Source of the DNA: Sphingomonadaceae bacterium
Lineage (GTDB): Bacteria; Pseudomonadota; Alphaproteobacteria; Sphingomonadales; Sphingomonadaceae
Assembly (NCBI GenBank): GCA_019239785.1
Contig: JAFAZM010000019.1
Location: forward strand, 1-16,374
Length of the DNA stretch: 16,374 nt
Direction: 5' to 3'
Of the stretch, positions 14,285-16,374 are shown in pieces (within the stretch, counting starts at the first letter, position 1; each line of letters begins with the position of its first letter). Position numbers and translations under genes: made by a program. Under the pieces are notes generated by a model. That model had not been told where the DNA came from. It did no database searches and was given only the letters and a program-made list of their open reading frames with translations.

Positions 14285-15367
14285 ATGGACGAGGGAGCGT
14301 TCGACGACGTCGTTTCGCTGATTTACGACGCGGGAATCGATCTCACCAGCTGGGACGAGGCGCTCGTCGCGGTCGCACGACTGCTCAAATCTTCGCAATG
14401 CGCGCTGCAAATCTACGATTCGGGCGGCTTCGGCATGGGCTCGGCGCCGCTGATGGACCCTGCTTTCCTCGAATCCTACCGTGCCCACTGGCGCGCGCAA
14501 TGCCCGGTCCGGCGCGCATCGGTGCGCCAGGCGGCGGGCAAGGTCTATGATTTCGACACCGTCATCGACCGGAACGATTTCCGCCGCACGCCAATCTACA
14601 ATGAATGGTGGCGGGCGCAGGGTCTCGGCTTCGGCGCGCTCGGCATCAACCTCACCGTGGACGGACCAAACCTCGCAATTGCATCGATCTACAAGCCATT
14701 CGACCGGGAGTATTCGGCCGTCGAGCAACGCGCCTTCGGCCAATTGATGGGTCACGCCATCAGGGCGACCAAGATCAATCGCCGCATCCGGCTGACGGCG
14801 CTCACTTATGCCGGCCCTTCGTCGTCCGCGGCGGCGCCGAATATCGTGGTCGTCGATCGTAATGGCGGGATCCTTCTCGCGGATGAGAGAAGTTGCCGAC
14901 GCCTGTCGTCGGCCGGTCTGCTGGAACGGGACGGCGTCGGCCATCGGCTGTGGACGCGCGACGGCATGCTGGCGCGCATGGTCGAGGGCGCGGTGAAGCG
15001 GCGCGGCAGCGGCTGCAGGTTGCGCGCAAGAGACGGCAGCGAGCTCAAGCTGGATGTGATTCCGGTGCCCGAAGGCGATGGCGGTAATTTCCCCTGGCTG
15101 GCAGTCGACCGGCCTGCCGCGCTGGTGCACATCGCCGAAGCCGACGAGGCAGATGCGGCGTGCCGGGAGCGGCTGATCAGTGTGCATGGTCTTACCCAGG
15201 CCGAGGCCGCCGTCGCCGTCGAAATTGCCAAAGGCGACGGCCGCGCAGCCGCCGCCGCCCGCTTGGGCATCCGCGAAACCACGGTGCGCAGCCATCTCGA
15301 GGCCATTTTCGGCAAGCTCGGCATCCATCGCCAGGCCGAGCTCGCCCGGGCCGTCGGTGGTGTTTGA
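14285..15367 (+). CDS. LuxR-type transcription regulator
   Basis: This 360-residue protein ends in a LuxR-type helix-turn-helix at about residues 293-355, with LTQAEAAVAVEIAKG, LGIRETTVRSHLEAIF and KLGIHRQAEL as its recognition features. The N-terminal 280 residues start MDEGAFDDVVSLIYDAG and resemble the sensor half of stand-alone sphingomonad LuxR proteins. There is no receiver domain with a phospho-acceptor Asp and no clear acyl-homoserine-lactone pocket signature, so the ligand is unknown. The ATG at 14285 is preferred, with GAGG six bases upstream; ATG 14273 would add four residues but has poor spacing. It is followed after 119 bp by the UrcA-family gene on the same strand. Confidence 0.87.
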   Translation: MDEGAFDDVVSLIYDAGIDLTSWDEALVAVARLLKSSQCALQIYDSGGFGMGSAPLMDPAFLESYRAHWRAQCPVRRASVRQAAGKVYDFDTVIDRNDFRRTPIYNEWWRAQGLGFGALGINLTVDGPNLAIASIYKPFDREYSAVEQRAFGQLMGHAIRATKINRRIRLTALTYAGPSSSAAAPNIVVVDRNGGILLADERSCRRLSSAGLLERDGVGHRLWTRDGMLARMVEGAVKRRGSGCRLRARDGSELKLDVIPVPEGDGGNFPWLAVDRPAALVHIAEADEADAACRERLISVHGLTQAEAAVAVEIAKGDGRAAAAARLGIRETTVRSHLEAIFGKLGIHRQAELARAVGGV

Positions 15368-15486
15368 TCAGATCCAACGGCGCCTCAAACCTATCCGACA
15401 AACGTCCGATGTGGAGGCCTGCAAATCACTCTAGCTCCGATGACGTCCAAGGATTTTTCGCGGACATTCAAATGAAGGAGGCCGTC

Positions 15487-15807
15487 ATGCATAAACTGTT
15501 GTTTGCCTCTGCTTTGTCGCTGTTGGCTGCAAGCTCTACGCTCGCCGCCACAGCGCCGCAGATTCGATCGGTGAGCTATCGCGATCTTGATCTGTCCAGA
15601 CCGGAAGGGCGCGCAACGCTGGACCGGCGGGTCGAGAATGCGATCCGCGATGTCTGCAACGCGTCGGTCCGCTTCGCGGGTCTGTTCGACTATGCCGAGT
15701 CACGCCGCTGCATGCGCCGGGCGCGCGCGGAGGCGGGGCGGAGCGTCCAGCTCGCTATAATGCGGGCGCGCCGGGCGGCCGGCCAGGTGGACCTCGCGAG
15801 GCGGTGA
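15487..15807 (+). CDS. UrcA-family small secreted protein
   Basis: This 106-residue protein has a signal peptide (MHKLLFASALSLLAASSTLA, predicted cleavage after residue 20) and then the UrcA-family core: VSYRDLDLSRPEGRATLDRR, then an R-x-V-C-N-like segment around Cys57 and a second conserved Cys75 in ESRRCMRRARAEA. The two cysteines could form a disulfide in the periplasm. The remainder is Arg-rich and helical. The family is of unknown function and is common in sphingomonads. Translation is strongly supported by AAGGAGG (15475-15481) five bases before the ATG. It may be co-transcribed with the outer-membrane protein gene 76 bp downstream, although a hairpin lies between them. Confidence 0.87.
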   Translation: MHKLLFASALSLLAASSTLAATAPQIRSVSYRDLDLSRPEGRATLDRRVENAIRDVCNASVRFAGLFDYAESRRCMRRARAEAGRSVQLAIMRARRAAGQVDLARR

Positions 15808-15822
15808 CCGACGCAACCGCAC

Positions 15823-15853
15823 GAGGCGGGGGGGCAGCCAGCCGCCCCGCCTC
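15823..15853. other. GC-rich hairpin between the UrcA gene and the beta-barrel gene
   Basis: A perfect 9-bp inverted repeat (15823-15831 with 15845-15853, loop of 13) follows the UrcA-family stop by 15 bp. No T-run follows it on the plus strand, so it is not a standard Rho-independent terminator. It could stabilise the upstream mRNA or lower expression of the downstream gene. Confidence 0.5.
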
Positions 15854-15883
15854 CCCTGAAAACCAGATCAATGGAGACGCACG

Positions 15884-16374
15884 ATGAACTGGACAAGCAA
15901 AGCCCTGCTGCTCGCCGCCAGCGCTGCAATGGCGCCCGGAACCGCGGATGCACAGCCGCCCGCGAACAGTTGGTACGTATCGGCCGCTTTGACCGGCTCG
16001 CGGCTGAACAAGCCCGACCAGACGATTGCCAATGCGCCCGCGCCCGGCTCCACCCTGCGGATCGAGAATGACGTCAATACCGGCTGGGGCGGAATGATCG
16101 CGGTCGGCCATGCCATCGGCCGTCTGCGCGTCGAGGCCGAATTCGGCCATTCCGCCAACGATTCGGACGCCTATACGGCAATCTCGCCGCTCTCGATCAC
16201 GCTTCCGCAGAACGGCGAAAACGATGTCACGCGCTATATGGTCAACTTGCATGTCGACCTGACGAAGGGCCGGGTACGTCCTTATTTGGGAGTCGGCGCC
16301 GGTGTGGCCGATGTACATGTGAGCACCTTCGCCGCGCCGGCCAGGGCACCGATGGCGACGCCTTCGCAGCTGAT
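15884..16374 (+). CDS. Outer-membrane beta-barrel protein, N-terminal part (cut by window edge)
   Basis: The frame is open from ATG 15884 to the end of the window (163 codons). A signal peptide covers about residues 1-23 (ending GTADA). Alternating amphipathic strands follow, such as NSWYVSAALTGSRL, GWGGMIAVGHAIGRLRVEAEFGHS, YMVNLHVDL and RVRPYLGVGAGVADVHV. The pattern of RPYLGVGAGV after a strand rich in alternating hydrophobics is typical of OmpA-like or OmpW-like eight-strand barrel domains. GGAG (15873-15876) stands seven bases before the ATG. The C-terminal half is missing, so a porin, adhesin or OmpA-type C-terminal domain cannot be excluded. It probably belongs with the upstream UrcA-family gene. 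Confidence 0.78.
   Translation, partial: MNWTSKALLLAASAAMAPGTADAQPPANSWYVSAALTGSRLNKPDQTIANAPAPGSTLRIENDVNTGWGGMIAVGHAIGRLRVEAEFGHSANDSDAYTAISPLSITLPQNGENDVTRYMVNLHVDLTKGRVRPYLGVGAGVADVHVSTFAAPARAPMATPSQL

Noticed and set aside
14195..15328. A 377-codon minus-strand frame opposite the LuxR-type gene
   Set aside because: No domain or ribosome binding site; the plus-strand frame has a clear LuxR-type helix-turn-helix.
1..16374. CRISPR array, tRNA or rRNA genes, insertion sequences, integrase
   Set aside because: No regularly spaced direct repeats, cloverleaf-like sequences, rRNA sequence or transposase/integrase motifs were found on reading both strands.

Overview
This window looks like a chromosomal segment of a high-GC alphaproteobacterium, most likely a member of the Sphingomonadales. 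The signs are the ctaC-ctaD-ctaB-coxF-ctaG-ctaE oxidase cluster, the pyrE-pdxJ-acpS-lepB string, a UrcA-family protein, a CadC-like winged-helix/TPR regulator of a kind common in sphingomonads, and short GC-rich inverted repeats between genes. No rRNA, tRNA, insertion sequence, prophage or CRISPR array was seen.

Positions 1-4861 (minus strand) hold an aa3-type cytochrome c oxidase operon, read from ctaC (subunit II) through ctaD (subunit I), ctaB (heme O synthase), a 41-residue CoxF-like membrane protein and ctaG (copper chaperone) to the start of ctaE (subunit III, cut by the window edge). Structural subunits and their heme and copper assembly factors are thus made together. Key ligand residues of subunits I and II are intact.

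Positions 5038-9356 (plus strand) hold a compact operon divergent from ctaC: pyrE, pdxJ, a NADAR/YbiA-family N-glycosidase, acpS, and two tandem signal peptidase I genes. Almost every junction is a start/stop overlap. The exception is the NADAR-acpS gap, which carries an inverted pair of REP-like units whose last hairpin covers the acpS ribosome binding site. Two lepB copies stand where rnc and era usually follow lepB in alphaproteobacteria.

Positions 9493-11973 (minus strand) encode a DEAD-box RNA helicase (RhlE type) with a leader of up to about 200 nt, ribosomal protein S21, and a membrane-anchored FKBP-type peptidyl-prolyl isomerase. Terminators follow S21 and the FKBP gene.

Positions 12183-16374 are more accessory: a 632-residue membrane-spanning transcription regulator (minus), and, divergent from it, a LuxR-type regulator, a small secreted UrcA-family protein and the start of an outer-membrane beta-barrel protein. 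The last three may form an envelope-related unit under one or both regulators, but this is inferred only from position. Most of the window is ordinary housekeeping DNA. The points most worth a second look are the NADAR gene inside a housekeeping operon, the tandem lepB genes, the palindromes that overlap ribosome binding sites of ctaB and acpS, and the LuxR-UrcA-OMP group.
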